NCBI RefSeq assembly: GCF_016863615.1
Contig: NZ_BOPF01000020.1
Location: 124,001 to 188,000, forward strand
Length of the DNA stretch: 64,000 bases
Direction of reading: 5' to 3'
Source: Virgisporangium aliadipatigenens
Lineage (GTDB): Bacteria; Actinomycetota; Actinomycetes; Mycobacteriales; Micromonosporaceae
A model generated the notes under the pieces. It did no database searches. It had not been told where the DNA came from and saw nothing but the letters and a program-made list of their open reading frames with translations. Below, in pieces: positions 15,183-23,737 of this stretch (its first letter is position 1; the number at the start of each line of letters is the position of its first letter). A program made the position numbers and the translations under genes.

Positions 15183-15896
15183 ATGACGCGCTGGTGGTCG
15201 GTGGTCGTCGCGGGTGCCGCGGTGACGCTGTTGTTCGTATGGTTGGGGCGCCTCGCCGGTGTCCCGGCGCAGACCCTCATCTCGGTCGGGGCCGCCCTGG
15301 CCGCGCTGATGTGGGCGGCCGTCCTCGTGACAGTTCCGTGGAACCTCTACTTCGCGGCGCGCGGCGTCGTCGCCGGCATGGCCCGTTCGCGGGAACGCGG
15401 GATCGACGTCCTGGCGAAGGACGAGGACGAGGCGCGCGTCATCGCCCGGCGCATGCTCGGCTTCGCGATCGCCGCGCACATGGTCAGCGCCGGCGTGACG
15501 GCCGTCGCCGCGCACATCGCCGGCGAGGTGGTCGGCCTGTACGTGGCGGGGCTGTTCCTGCTGAGCACCGCCGCGCGCCCGTCCGGCGCGTACTTCGCGC
15601 ACCTGCGCGAACGCATCACCACGCTGGGCCGGGACAGCACGTTCCCGCACGACGACGTGGTCTCGCTGCGCGCCCAGGTGCATGGGCTCCAGACTCAACT
15701 GCAAAGCCTCGAGGCGGCCCGCGAGGCCGATGAGGACGCGGCGCGCCGCAGGGCCGAGGAGGTCGCGCAGCTGCGCCGGAGCATCGACCGGATGACGCGC
15801 CGCTTCGAGGACACCGTCGACGGTATGAGCAACCACCAGGAGCTGATCACCGGCCTCCGCGCGCTGGTGCGCATGATCCGCTCCGAGCCGGTGTAG
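15183..15896 (+). CDS. Membrane protein with C-terminal coiled coil, unknown function
   Basis: About 237 residues from the ATG at 15183. Two hydrophobic segments (about residues 5-25 and 33-53) precede a polar region. Another hydrophobic pair lies at about 98-140. The last 80 residues are rich in Glu, Arg, Ala and Leu with a heptad look (the region holding LRAQVHGLQTQLQSLEAAR), suggesting a cytoplasmic coiled coil. I do not recognise a family. Starts at 15147 (inside the palindrome) and 15171 are also possible; I prefer 15183 because the protein then begins just before the first membrane helix, but no ribosome binding site decides it. It is convergent with the GGDEF-EAL gene. Confidence 0.65.
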   Translation: MTRWWSVVVAGAAVTLLFVWLGRLAGVPAQTLISVGAALAALMWAAVLVTVPWNLYFAARGVVAGMARSRERGIDVLAKDEDEARVIARRMLGFAIAAHMVSAGVTAVAAHIAGEVVGLYVAGLFLLSTAARPSGAYFAHLRERITTLGRDSTFPHDDVVSLRAQVHGLQTQLQSLEAAREADEDAARRRAEEVAQLRRSIDRMTRRFEDTVDGMSNHQELITGLRALVRMIRSEPV

Positions 15897-15899
15897 CAG

Positions 15900-15956
15900 G
15901 TGGTGGGGCGAAAAGCTGGTCATGACGACGCTTTGACCGGCGCAACGCCCCACCAC
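15900..15956. terminator. Bidirectional terminator between convergent genes
   Basis: An 11-bp stem, GTGGTGGGGCG (15900-15910) pairing with CGCCCCACCAC (15946-15956), encloses a second smaller stem (CTGGTCA/TGACCGG). It lies between the stop of the membrane protein gene and the stop of the convergent GGDEF-EAL gene. Confidence 0.75.
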
Positions 15957-15967
15957 TCGAGCGCTGC

Positions 15968-17914
15968 TCAGGCGAACACGCGGTACTTCGTCGCCCACTC
16001 GGCGAGCGCGTCGGCCGGCAGCGGCCGGCACACGTGGTACCCCTGCGCGATCTCGCAGTGCAGCCCCGCCACCGTCGTCAGCGTCTCCTCGTCCTCGACG
16101 CCCTCCACGACCACGTCGAGCGAGAGCGCGTGCGCCAGTTCGACGATGGCGCCGACGATGGCCCGCCCGCTCGGCCCCGAACGCAGCTTCGCCGTGAACT
16201 GCCGGTCGATCTTCAGTTCGTCGAGCGGCATCGTCTGCAGGTAGCCCATCGACGAGTAGCCGGTGCCGAAGTCGTCGATGGACAGCCGCACGCCGAGCTC
16301 GCGCAGGGCGGACAGGGTCGCCGCGGCGCGGGCCGCGTCGGTCACCATCGCGCTCTCGGTGATCTCCACGGTCAGCTGGCCGGCCGTGACGGCGTACTCC
16401 CTCAGCAGCAGCGCCACCCGGTCCGGGAACCCGGGGTCGAGCAGGCAGGCGGCGCCGACGTTGACGGCGACGGGCAGCCGCAGGCCGTCGTTCAGCCACG
16501 CGCGGTGCTGCGCGAGCGCGGCCGCCAACACCGCCTCGGTCAGCGGCAGCATCAGGTCGCTCTGCTCCGCCACCGGGATGAACTTGTCCGGCCCCAGCAG
16601 TCCGCGCGTCGGGTGCCGCCAGCGCACCAGCGCCTCGACGCCGCACAGTTCGCGGGTGTGCGTGCGCACCTTCGGCTGGTAGTGCAGCTCCAGCTCGCCG
16701 GTCTCGATGGCGCGGCGCAGCTCGCCGAGCACGGAGAGGCGTTCGAAGCTGTGGTCGTCGGCCTCCGGGTTGTACATCGTGACGCCGAGGTGCCCGCGCT
16801 TGGCGGCGTACATGGCGATGTCGGCGTGCTGGAGGAGTTCGGTCGCCGAGGAGCTGACCCGCGGGTACAGCGAGGCGCCGATGCTGGCGCTCACGTCGAC
16901 GGAGATGCCGTCGAGGTCGGCGATGCCGTTGAGGGCGGTGAGGAAGCGTTCGCCGATCGACATCAGGTCGGCCGTCGAGCCCACGTCCGGCAGGAGCACC
17001 GCGAACTCGTCGCCGCCGAGGCGGGCCACCACGTCGTCGGAGCGGGCCGCGCCGGTGAGGCGTTCGGCGACGACCTTCAGCAGCAGGTCGCCGTAGTGGT
17101 GCCCGAGGGTGTCGTTGACCTCCTTGAACCGGTTGAGGTCCAGCAGGAGCAGCCCGACGGTCCCGTCGCAGCGGTCGGCGGCGGCGATCATCGCGTCGGT
17201 GCGTTCGACCATCAGATCCCGGTTGGCGACGCCGGTCAGCCCGTCGTGCGAGGCGCGGTAACGGTTCTCGGCGGACTGGCGTTCGGTGCGCCGCTGGTAC
17301 ATCAGCAGCACCACCGCGCACAGCAGCACCAGGCCGAGGTCGACGGCGGAGAAGACCTCGACCGCGACGCGCAGCCGATCGGTGGTCCGCTGCGTGTCCT
17401 GGAGCACGGCGCCGATCTCCAGCCGCTTGCGGGCGACGCTCACCGCGGCCTGCTTGCGCAGCGCGGAGGCGCTCAGCCCGGCCTGTTCGGCGTCGCGCAG
17501 CACCTGCGCCCGGTCGCCCCGGTCGTCGGCGTCGACCAGGCGGCGCAGGGTGTAGCTGTAGCCGCCGTAGGTGTTCTGCAGTTCCTGTGCCCGTTGCACG
17601 TCGGCGGGGGTGCCGTGGGCGTTGAGCCAGCGGAGGTTCGCCTCCGCGGAGCCGATGGAGGCGATCAGGGGTTGCCGGCCGATGAGGCTGTCGGCGCGGA
17701 CGAAGTCGACGAGGTTCTCGTACTCGATGCTGATCGCCAGGTAGACCTCGTTCCACTGCTGGCTGATCCGCTCGTTGGAGGCGATCCGTTCGGCGGCGCG
17801 GGCGGTGTTCTGCGTGCTCACGACCGCCAGCCCGGCGAGCACCGCCAGGCCGACCGCGAGCGCCGCGACCGCGGCACGCGCGACAGCGCGCGAGCGCAAC
17901 CACGTGAACCGCAT
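15968..17914 (-). CDS. Membrane GGDEF-EAL c-di-GMP enzyme
   Basis: This 648-residue protein has an N-terminal helix (about 10-32), an extracytoplasmic helical sensor region (about 33-180), a second helix (about 183-203), a GGDEF domain and an EAL domain. The diguanylate cyclase motif RLGGDEF (about residue 299) is intact. The EAL motif (about 425), ESAM and DDFGTGYSS are present, so both synthesis and hydrolysis of c-di-GMP are possible on motif grounds. The ATG at 17914 is preceded by a GGGGG run at good spacing; a GTG two codons earlier would sit directly against that run. It is divergent from a periplasmic binding-protein gene, separated by 109 bases, which raises the possibility that the binding protein's ligand is sensed by this receptor. 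That link is inference. Confidence 0.92.
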   Translation of the reverse strand: MRFTWLRSRAVARAAVAALAVGLAVLAGLAVVSTQNTARAAERIASNERISQQWNEVYLAISIEYENLVDFVRADSLIGRQPLIASIGSAEANLRWLNAHGTPADVQRAQELQNTYGGYSYTLRRLVDADDRGDRAQVLRDAEQAGLSASALRKQAAVSVARKRLEIGAVLQDTQRTTDRLRVAVEVFSAVDLGLVLLCAVVLLMYQRRTERQSAENRYRASHDGLTGVANRDLMVERTDAMIAAADRCDGTVGLLLLDLNRFKEVNDTLGHHYGDLLLKVVAERLTGAARSDDVVARLGGDEFAVLLPDVGSTADLMSIGERFLTALNGIADLDGISVDVSASIGASLYPRVSSSATELLQHADIAMYAAKRGHLGVTMYNPEADDHSFERLSVLGELRRAIETGELELHYQPKVRTHTRELCGVEALVRWRHPTRGLLGPDKFIPVAEQSDLMLPLTEAVLAAALAQHRAWLNDGLRLPVAVNVGAACLLDPGFPDRVALLLREYAVTAGQLTVEITESAMVTDAARAAATLSALRELGVRLSIDDFGTGYSSMGYLQTMPLDELKIDRQFTAKLRSGPSGRAIVGAIVELAHALSLDVVVEGVEDEETLTTVAGLHCEIAQGYHVCRPLPADALAEWATKYRVFA

Positions 17915-18023
17915 GGACACCCCCGATGACTCAGCGTGTCCATCGTCCGCGCGCGGGAGCAGTTGAGCCGTACCGGCCGCGGGAAGGTCTCACCCCGGCG
18001 CGCCCGGCTCCGATCACACAGTC

Positions 18024-19073
18024 GTGCGGATCCTCACGTCGGCGGCGATGGCGGTCATGGCCGTGGCCGGACTGTGCGGCATCTCGGGTGCCGCAGCGCC
18101 GCCGTTGCCGCACGCGCCCGTGGCCCTGCTCGCCGTCAACATGCGGCAGCCGTTCGTGCAGGAACTCGCCGAGGGCTTCGCCACCGGCGTCGAGGACATC
18201 GGCCGGACCGCGCACGTCCAGGAGGGGCCGGAGATCGGCGACCCGGGCCACCAGGTCGAGCTGCTGCGCGGCTATCGGACCGCGCCGCCGAGCGGGCTCG
18301 CCGTCTTCACCCAGAGCCCCGAGCTGCTCGCCGCGCCGCTCGCGGAGACGACAGCGGCCGGCGTCCCGGTCCTCGCCGTCGCCTGCGCGCCGGCCGTCGG
18401 ATCCGGCGTCCGCCTTTTCGTGGGGAACGACAACTACCGGCTCGGCCGCCTCCTCGCCGGCCAGGTGGCGGCGCGGCTGCCGAGAGACACCTCCGGCGTC
18501 ATCGTCCTCGGGGCCAACGTGCCCGGCATGCCCACCATCGACAAGCGCGTCAACGGCGTCCGCGACGAACTGCGCGAACGGTTCCCGAACGCGCGCGTCC
18601 TCGGCCCGTTCGACACGAAAATGGACCCGACCGCGAACCGGGAGGCGTGGGAGGTGCTCCTCGCCGCGAACCCGGACGCCGTCGCCTTTCTCGGCACCGG
18701 CGAGGCGGACGGCCGCAACCTCGCGGCACTGCGCCAGGAGCGCCACGCGACCTGGGTGGCCGGCTCGTTCGGCGTCGACATGCCGCTGCTGCTCGCCGTG
18801 CGCAGCGGCGACCTCTCCCTGGTCTCCCCCGAACACTTCCTGCAGGGCGCGATCGCCGGCCGGCTCCAGGCGCTGCAGGCCCGCGTCGGGGTGGCGCTGC
18901 CGCGCGGCTGGATCGAGGTGCCCGGCCTGGTCGTCGACCGGGGCAACGTGGACGCCGTGATCGACCGCCAGACCTGGCTCTTCTCCCGCCAGAACTGGTT
19001 CCGGCCGCAGGTCGACGACATCGTCACCGACCCGGGGCGGCACCTGCGGCCGCTCTCCGACGCGAGCGTCTGA
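18024..19073 (+). CDS. Secreted periplasmic-binding-protein-like (RbsB type)
   Basis: 349 residues, starting at GTG. The signal peptide covers about residues 1-24 and ends near GAAAPP. The rest resembles sugar-binding type I periplasmic proteins: AVNMRQPFVQELAEGF near the N-terminus, FVGNDNYRLGRLLA in the middle, and VDRGNVDAVI near the end. There is no lipobox Cys after the signal peptide, so it is probably secreted or released rather than lipid-anchored. No ABC permease or ATPase gene is adjacent. It is divergent from the GGDEF-EAL receptor and may serve as its ligand-binding partner. An alternative start at ATG 18048 would shorten the signal peptide. Confidence 0.75.
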   Translation: MRILTSAAMAVMAVAGLCGISGAAAPPLPHAPVALLAVNMRQPFVQELAEGFATGVEDIGRTAHVQEGPEIGDPGHQVELLRGYRTAPPSGLAVFTQSPELLAAPLAETTAAGVPVLAVACAPAVGSGVRLFVGNDNYRLGRLLAGQVAARLPRDTSGVIVLGANVPGMPTIDKRVNGVRDELRERFPNARVLGPFDTKMDPTANREAWEVLLAANPDAVAFLGTGEADGRNLAALRQERHATWVAGSFGVDMPLLLAVRSGDLSLVSPEHFLQGAIAGRLQALQARVGVALPRGWIEVPGLVVDRGNVDAVIDRQTWLFSRQNWFRPQVDDIVTDPGRHLRPLSDASV

Positions 19074-19088
19074 GCGGCCGCACGGGGT

Positions 19089-20354
19089 TCAGTTGACGCC
19101 CAGGCTGGCGGCGAGCCGGCGGCCGGCGGCGACCGCGTCGTTCCACGCGGTGTCGGCGGGCTTGCCCTTCTCCTCGACGTTCACCAGCTCGTCCACGTAC
19201 ACCTGGTAGATGGCGGCGTCGGCGGGCGCCTCGTAGGCGAGCCGCGCCTGCTTGGCCGACGCGGCGAACACCTCGCTCGTCACCTGGCCGCCGAAGAACT
19301 CGTCGGGTGCCGTGAGCGCCGGCATCGAGTACGCCGAGGGCGCCGAGGGGAACAGCGCCGCCTCGGCGAAGCCGCGCGCCTGGTTCTCCGGGCTCAGGAT
19401 CCACTTCACGATCTCGAACGCCTTCGCGTGGTCCGCGCCGGCGGCCGGGATGGCGAGGAACGAGCCGCCGACGTTCGCGCCCGCGGCGGGGCCGGCCGCC
19501 ACCCGCCACAGCCCCTTGGTCTCCGGCGCCTGCTGCTCGATGTCGAGGGCGTGCCACGCCGCGCCGAGTTCGGAGGCGAGGAGCCCGTTGGCGACGGCCT
19601 TGGTCCAGGCGTCCGTGGTGTCGCCCTGGATCCGTGCGCTCACGCCGAGCGCGTGCGCGCGTACCGCCGTGTCCCAGGCGGCGCGGATGTGTGCGCCGTC
19701 GCCGACGAAGTGGTTGGTCGGGTCGACGAACCGGGTGTCGCCCTGGCCCAGGACGTTCGAGAAGACCTCCTTGGCGTTCTTGACCAGGCTGACCTCGGGC
19801 AGCGCGCGCCGCAGCTGCTCGCCGGCGCGCAGATAGGACTCCCAGTCCCGCAGGCGCGCCGAGACGTCGGCGGGCTCGGCCGGCAGGCCGGCCCGTTCGA
19901 AGAGGTCGCGCCGGTAGAAGAGCGCGGTCGGCCCGATGTCGATCGGGAACCCCACGAGGCGGTTGTCGATCGTGCTGCCCTGCTGCCACTTCCACTGCAG
20001 GTACTCGGTGGCGACGTCCTTCGCGCCGAGCGTGTTCAGGTCGACGAACCGGTCGGCGCGCGGCAGCAGTGACGCGATGTCCTCGCCCTTGACGCCGGCG
20101 ATGTCCGGCACGTCCTTTCCGCTGGTGAGCACGTCCACGAGCTGCTGCTTGTAGTTGCCCTCGACGAGCCGCGGCTTGAGCCCCGCCGCGCCGCCGTACC
20201 GGCTCACCGCGTCGGCGACGACCTTCTCGCTGAGGCCGCCGCTCCAGTACCAGAGGGTTGTGGCGCGTGTGGGTTTTGTGGCGGCCGTGCATCCGGAGAC
20301 ACCCGCGGCGGCCGCCGCGAGGAGGCCGCACAAACGTCGCCGAGACAAACCCAC
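19089..20354 (-). CDS. ABC-type sugar-binding lipoprotein, orphan
   Basis: The protein has 421 residues. It begins MGLSRRRLCGLLAA and has a lipobox GVSGC with Cys22 as the likely lipidation site. The body fits family 1 extracellular solute-binding proteins: LWYWSGGLSEK early, YQVYVDEL late, and a stretch of small-residue motifs (GGSFLAIPA, AFEIVKWILSPENQ) typical of carbohydrate importers. It has the usual family length. Permease and ATPase partners are missing on both sides, so it either feeds a transporter encoded elsewhere or acts in sensing. It is convergent with the RbsB-like gene, only 15 bases apart. A second carbohydrate-type binding protein this close suggests a locus devoted to extracellular sugar detection. 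Confidence 0.87.
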   Translation of the reverse strand: MGLSRRRLCGLLAAAAAGVSGCTAATKPTRATTLWYWSGGLSEKVVADAVSRYGGAAGLKPRLVEGNYKQQLVDVLTSGKDVPDIAGVKGEDIASLLPRADRFVDLNTLGAKDVATEYLQWKWQQGSTIDNRLVGFPIDIGPTALFYRRDLFERAGLPAEPADVSARLRDWESYLRAGEQLRRALPEVSLVKNAKEVFSNVLGQGDTRFVDPTNHFVGDGAHIRAAWDTAVRAHALGVSARIQGDTTDAWTKAVANGLLASELGAAWHALDIEQQAPETKGLWRVAAGPAAGANVGGSFLAIPAAGADHAKAFEIVKWILSPENQARGFAEAALFPSAPSAYSMPALTAPDEFFGGQVTSEVFAASAKQARLAYEAPADAAIYQVYVDELVNVEEKGKPADTAWNDAVAAGRRLAASLGVN

Positions 20355-20379
20355 GGGCCGAAGTTACCGCCCCAGGGTT

Positions 20380-21453
20380 TTATGTGGGGGTTTTTGGGGA
20401 TACGGCCCCCACGTAGAGCTTCTTGTATATCTCCCACACGTGGGAGCCGTACGCCGGCTCGCGGCTGTTGTTGCGCTGGGCGACGCTCGTGACGATGTCC
20501 TCCTCGGTCGCCTTCGGGTCGGCCGCCACCGCAGCCTTCACCAGGCGGGTGTACTCCGGCAGGGCGAGCGCGGTGCCCTCGTCGGCCAGGGCGACGGACT
20601 CGATGCGCGGGCCGACGTCGTCCGGCATCGCGTTGACGGCGACCCGGTGCCAGGCGGCCTTGTGCTCGCCCCACTTCGTCGGCGTCTCGATGTACGCCTT
20701 CAGGCTCTTGTCGTCGATGCCCAGTTCGCTCGCGGCGGTCAGCTCGGCGCGGATCTTCGCCTTGCCCTTCTTGTCGGCCTTCAGGTACTCGGGCCGGATC
20801 TCGTTGATCTCGTTCTTCAGCTCCGCCGCCGCGAACATGGTGTGCACGTGCGCCTCGGTCAGCCCGGCCTGTTCGACCAGGGTGCCCTCCGCGACGAGGA
20901 ACTCCGCGACGTCGGTGCCCTTCGCCACGGCCTTGCCGACGGCCGCGTGCAGCGCGTCGACGCCGTGACAGCGGTCGATCGCCTTCTTCAGCTCGGTCTT
21001 CGTCAGCGGCGGATCGGCGCGTTCGCGCAACGACGGAAAGCGGTTGATCAGATCGACGGCGAAGATCATGGTGGCCTGGACGGCGGACTTCATGCTCGCC
21101 TTCACCCCCGCGACGGTGTCCAATGTGGACTCCTTGGGCGCGGGGGCGTCGCCGCCCCGGTTGGTCTCCCAGATGCCGATGGCGAACACGATCCGCTCGG
21201 CGAGCGTCGCCGGGTCCGGCGTGGCCTGTTGAGCCGTCGCGGCCTGCGCCCCCGCGGCCTGCCCCAGCAGTGCGAGCAGCGCCGGATCGCCCGACTGGCG
21301 CAGCGCGGCCAACTGGGCCGGGTCGGTGAGCTGGGGCAGCAGCTGCGCCATTTCTCGGTTGGGCACCTCCGGGGCGGGCGGCGCGGGACGCCGCTGCGGG
21401 TCCTGCTGCTCCTCGGTAGCCAGGTCGCGTTCCAGCCGCGCGTTGCCGCCCAT
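20380..21453 (-). CDS. Unrecognised soluble helical protein
   Basis: About 357 residues from the ATG at 21453; the frame is open further upstream but that part has the composition of noncoding sequence. An N-terminal, Pro/Gln-rich, probably disordered segment (about 10-60) leads to a helix-rich domain containing FAIGIWETNRGG and a C-terminal segment with AYGSHVWEIYKKLYV. Lys is unusually frequent for this genome (LKADKKGKAKI), so the amino-acid composition differs from neighbouring genes. I recall no named family. The conserved-looking IWETNRG segment next to a helical bundle could belong to a lysozyme-like fold or to a secreted effector, but I have no catalytic signature to support that. It lies 25 bases upstream of the lipoprotein gene in the same direction. 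Confidence 0.6.
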   Translation of the reverse strand: MGGNARLERDLATEEQQDPQRRPAPPAPEVPNREMAQLLPQLTDPAQLAALRQSGDPALLALLGQAAGAQAATAQQATPDPATLAERIVFAIGIWETNRGGDAPAPKESTLDTVAGVKASMKSAVQATMIFAVDLINRFPSLRERADPPLTKTELKKAIDRCHGVDALHAAVGKAVAKGTDVAEFLVAEGTLVEQAGLTEAHVHTMFAAAELKNEINEIRPEYLKADKKGKAKIRAELTAASELGIDDKSLKAYIETPTKWGEHKAAWHRVAVNAMPDDVGPRIESVALADEGTALALPEYTRLVKAAVAADPKATEEDIVTSVAQRNNSREPAYGSHVWEIYKKLYVGAVSPKTPT

Positions 21454-21547
21454 CGGGCGACTGTACGCCACGGCAGGGTGAACCAGGTTTACCCGCGAAC
21501 GCACCGGGTAGCTGCGTCCGCCACGCGCGAGGCATTCGGAGGCGACG

Positions 21548-21751
21548 ATGGCGCAGCAGGAGTCCGACCATCCACAGTGGAGCTTCCGCGACCTCGCGGT
21601 CCGGCTCGCGCGCGGCGGCGGCGCCCGCACCGACCCGTGGGTCGCCCGACTCCGCGACGGCCACGCCACCCCGCACCGTGCCGACGGTGACGCAACGGAT
21701 CGCGGCATTGCCCCCGGCCCACGGCATCGGCCCGACGACCGCCGCGGTTAG
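21548..21751 (+). CDS. Small hypothetical protein
   Basis: A possible 67-residue protein that starts MAQQESDHPQWSF. A good GGAGG ribosome binding site sits six bases before the ATG. The sequence is Arg/Asp/His-rich, without membrane helix or signal peptide, and the second half looks like translated noncoding DNA. It lies alone in a 326-base gap between two genes on the other strand. One exact copy of TCCACAGTGGA is at 21571. Coding status is uncertain. Apart from this frame I see nothing else in the gap. Confidence 0.4.
   Translation: MAQQESDHPQWSFRDLAVRLARGGGARTDPWVARLRDGHATPHRADGDATDRGIAPGPRHRPDDRRG
21571..21581. repeat. TCCACWGTGGA palindrome, copy 5
   Basis: TCCACAGTGGA in the small hypothetical gene or gap at 21454-21779; read in another phase from most copies. 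Confidence 0.9.
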
Positions 21752-21779
21752 CCGGCACGATCGTCCGCGGCGCCGGGGC

Positions 21780-22385
21780 TCAGGAAGTGAGCAGGGCCGT
21801 CAGGTCACGCAGGTCGCGCAGGGGGATGTCGGCCGCTACGCCCTTCAGGCCGGCCGTCCTGGCGCCCGCGGCCCGGCCGGCCGCCACGCCGACGGCGGCG
21901 TCCTCGACGACGAGACAGCGCCCGGGGGCGACGCCCAGCAGGTCCGCGGCGTGCCGGTAGCCCTCCGGGTCCGGTTTGCCGGCGCGCACGTCGTCGACGG
22001 TGACGAGCACCGGCGCGTCGATGCCCGCGGCGGCCAGCCGGGCCTTGGCCAGACGGGTGTCCGCGCTGGTCACCACGGCCCAGGGCAGCTCGAGGCGGTC
22101 CAGCGTCGCCAGTAGGTGCCGCGCGCCGGCGGTGGCCGTGACGTCGGAGAGATCGTCGTACTGCAGCGCGAGTTGGCGCGCCGCGGACGCCGCGACGGCC
22201 GCGTCGTCGAGGTGCGGCAGCAGCCGGTGGATCGTGCGTTCGGCCGGGCTGCCGTGGGCGACGGCGATCACCGCTTCCGGGTCGAGGCCGTGCTCGGCGG
22301 ACCAGACGTGCCACGCGCGTTCGACGGCGGCGTCGGAGTCGACCAGTGTGCCGTCCATGTCGAAGAGCACCGCGTCGATGTCCAT
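21780..22385 (-). CDS. HAD-superfamily phosphatase (beta-phosphoglucomutase-like)
   Basis: The protein has 201 residues from the ATG at 22385. HAD motif I is FDMDGTLVDSD with the nucleophile Asp near residue 10, motif II is VVTSAD, and motif III/IV is RAGKPDPEGY ... CLVVEDAAVGV. A cap domain sits between motifs I and II, as in phosphoglycolate phosphatase and sugar-phosphate phosphatases. It is divergent from a ROK regulator gene with 68 bases between the starts and an operator-like palindrome there, so its substrate is probably a sugar phosphate under ROK control. The frame continues upstream, but the chosen ATG places the HAD motif at the usual distance. Confidence 0.9.
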   Translation of the reverse strand: MDIDAVLFDMDGTLVDSDAAVERAWHVWSAEHGLDPEAVIAVAHGSPAERTIHRLLPHLDDAAVAASAARQLALQYDDLSDVTATAGARHLLATLDRLELPWAVVTSADTRLAKARLAAAGIDAPVLVTVDDVRAGKPDPEGYRHAADLLGVAPGRCLVVEDAAVGVAAGRAAGARTAGLKGVAADIPLRDLRDLTALLTS

Positions 22386-22411
22386 CGTGCGCCCACCTGC
22401 CCTCGTTCCAT

Positions 22412-22438
22412 GATTATCCTCGTGACACGAGCATAATC
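22412..22438. promoter_or_regulatory. Operator between HAD phosphatase and ROK repressor genes
   Basis: A 27-base near-perfect palindrome reads GATTAT-C-CTCGTG around its centre and ACGAG-C-ATAATC on the right. It is AT-rich in a GC-rich region and lies between two divergent starts, the expected place and form for a ROK-family repressor site controlling both genes. Confidence 0.78.
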
Positions 22439-22453
22439 CAGGGAGGTCGCACC

Positions 22454-23623
22454 GTGGCAAGTGCTTCCCGGTGGCACGCCGTCGCGCAGGTGCTGGCGGC
22501 GTTGCTCCGGCGGCCGGACGCCACCCGGGCCGAGATCGCGCGGGAACTGGGGCTGACGAGCGGGTTCGCGACCGAGCTCACGGCCCGCATGCGCGAGCTG
22601 CGGCTGATCACCGAGGTGCGGGCACCGGTGCACGGGCGCGGCCGGCCGACCACCGTGCTGGCGCCGCATCCGGAGGGACCCGTGGTGCTCGCCGTCGAAC
22701 TGCGGCACGCCGACTACGCCGTGTCGGTCGCCACGGTCGACGGGCGGCTGCACGGGACGCGTCGCCGACCCCACCGGCAACGCCGCCCGGAGGCCGTCGT
22801 TCAGGCGCTGCGGCGTACGGTCGGGCGGGCGCGGGACCGCTACGGGCACCGGCTGCGCGCCGTGTCGATCGCCGTCGCCGCAACGGTCCACGACGGCCGC
22901 GTCGTCCAGGCGAGCACGCTCGGCTGGGGTGAGGTCGACCTCACCGCGGTGCTCCAGGACCCGCCCGCGGGCGTTCGGGACCTGGCGTTCCTGGTGGGCA
23001 ACGATGCGACCCTCGCCGGGGTGGCCGAGGCGCGGACCGGGGCGGCGACCGGGGCCGGGACGGCGTTGCACCTGATCGTGGAGGTCGGCATCGGGGGCTG
23101 CCTGACCGTCGACGGGTTTCCGTTGACGGGTGCGCACGGGGCCGCCGGCGAGTACGGGCACCTGCCGTTCGGGAGCCGCGGCCGGCGGTGTCCCTGCGGC
23201 GCGCGTGGATGCTGGGATCTCGACGTCGACGGGCGTGCGCTCGCCCGCCATCTCGGCGAGCCCTCCCCCGCGGACCCGTACGGCTACGCCGTCGAGGTGT
23301 TGCGGCGGGCCGCGGACGATGTTCGGGCGCGTCGTGCGGTGGGTGCCGTGGCGCGGGCGCTCGCCGGGGGGATCGCGGGGCTGGTGAACGTTCATGATCC
23401 CGGCGTGGTCACGCTCGGGGGGCTCGGTCCGGCGATCCGGCTCGGGGCGGCGGAGGCGTTCGCGCGGGCGTATGCCGACGGGCTCATCGCGTACCGGCGG
23501 GTCGCGCCGCCGCCGGTCGTGGATGCCGCGCACGCCGAGTGGGGGCCGCTGCGGGGGGCGGCGATCGTGGGGCTCGACCGTGCGCTCGGCGAGGAGTTCC
23601 TCGGCGCGTGGGCGGCGCGCTGA
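22454..23623 (+). CDS. ROK-family transcriptional regulator
   Basis: 389 residues, starting at the GTG at 22454, which follows GGGAGG at 22441-22446. The N-terminal winged HTH (about 10-65; ATRAEIARELGLTSG) is followed by a ROK domain. The zinc motif CPCGARGCWD fits the CxCGxxGCx(E/D) signature, and EYGHLPFG precedes it. The segment AGEYG and the glycine-rich VEVGIGGCLTVDG fit the sugar-kinase fold. Members repress sugar genes and respond to a sugar or sugar phosphate. It probably controls itself and the divergent HAD phosphatase through the palindrome between them. Confidence 0.92.
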   Translation: MASASRWHAVAQVLAALLRRPDATRAEIARELGLTSGFATELTARMRELRLITEVRAPVHGRGRPTTVLAPHPEGPVVLAVELRHADYAVSVATVDGRLHGTRRRPHRQRRPEAVVQALRRTVGRARDRYGHRLRAVSIAVAATVHDGRVVQASTLGWGEVDLTAVLQDPPAGVRDLAFLVGNDATLAGVAEARTGAATGAGTALHLIVEVGIGGCLTVDGFPLTGAHGAAGEYGHLPFGSRGRRCPCGARGCWDLDVDGRALARHLGEPSPADPYGYAVEVLRRAADDVRARRAVGAVARALAGGIAGLVNVHDPGVVTLGGLGPAIRLGAAEAFARAYADGLIAYRRVAPPPVVDAAHAEWGPLRGAAIVGLDRALGEEFLGAWAAR

Positions 23624-23737
23624 TCCCGGCCGCGGGCGTGGCAGCGGAGTGGTCGATCACGCGGAGCGGATCGACCCGGAGCGGTGCGGCCCGGGAGGCA
23701 GCGGTCGTGCCCACGGCGGACCCGCGAAAAGGAAGCT

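Noticed and set aside
20380-21708. Longer version of the unrecognised helical protein starting at 21708
   Set aside because: The extra 85 residues are Arg/Ser/Cys-rich and look like translated intergenic DNA; the ATG at 21453 starts protein-like sequence.
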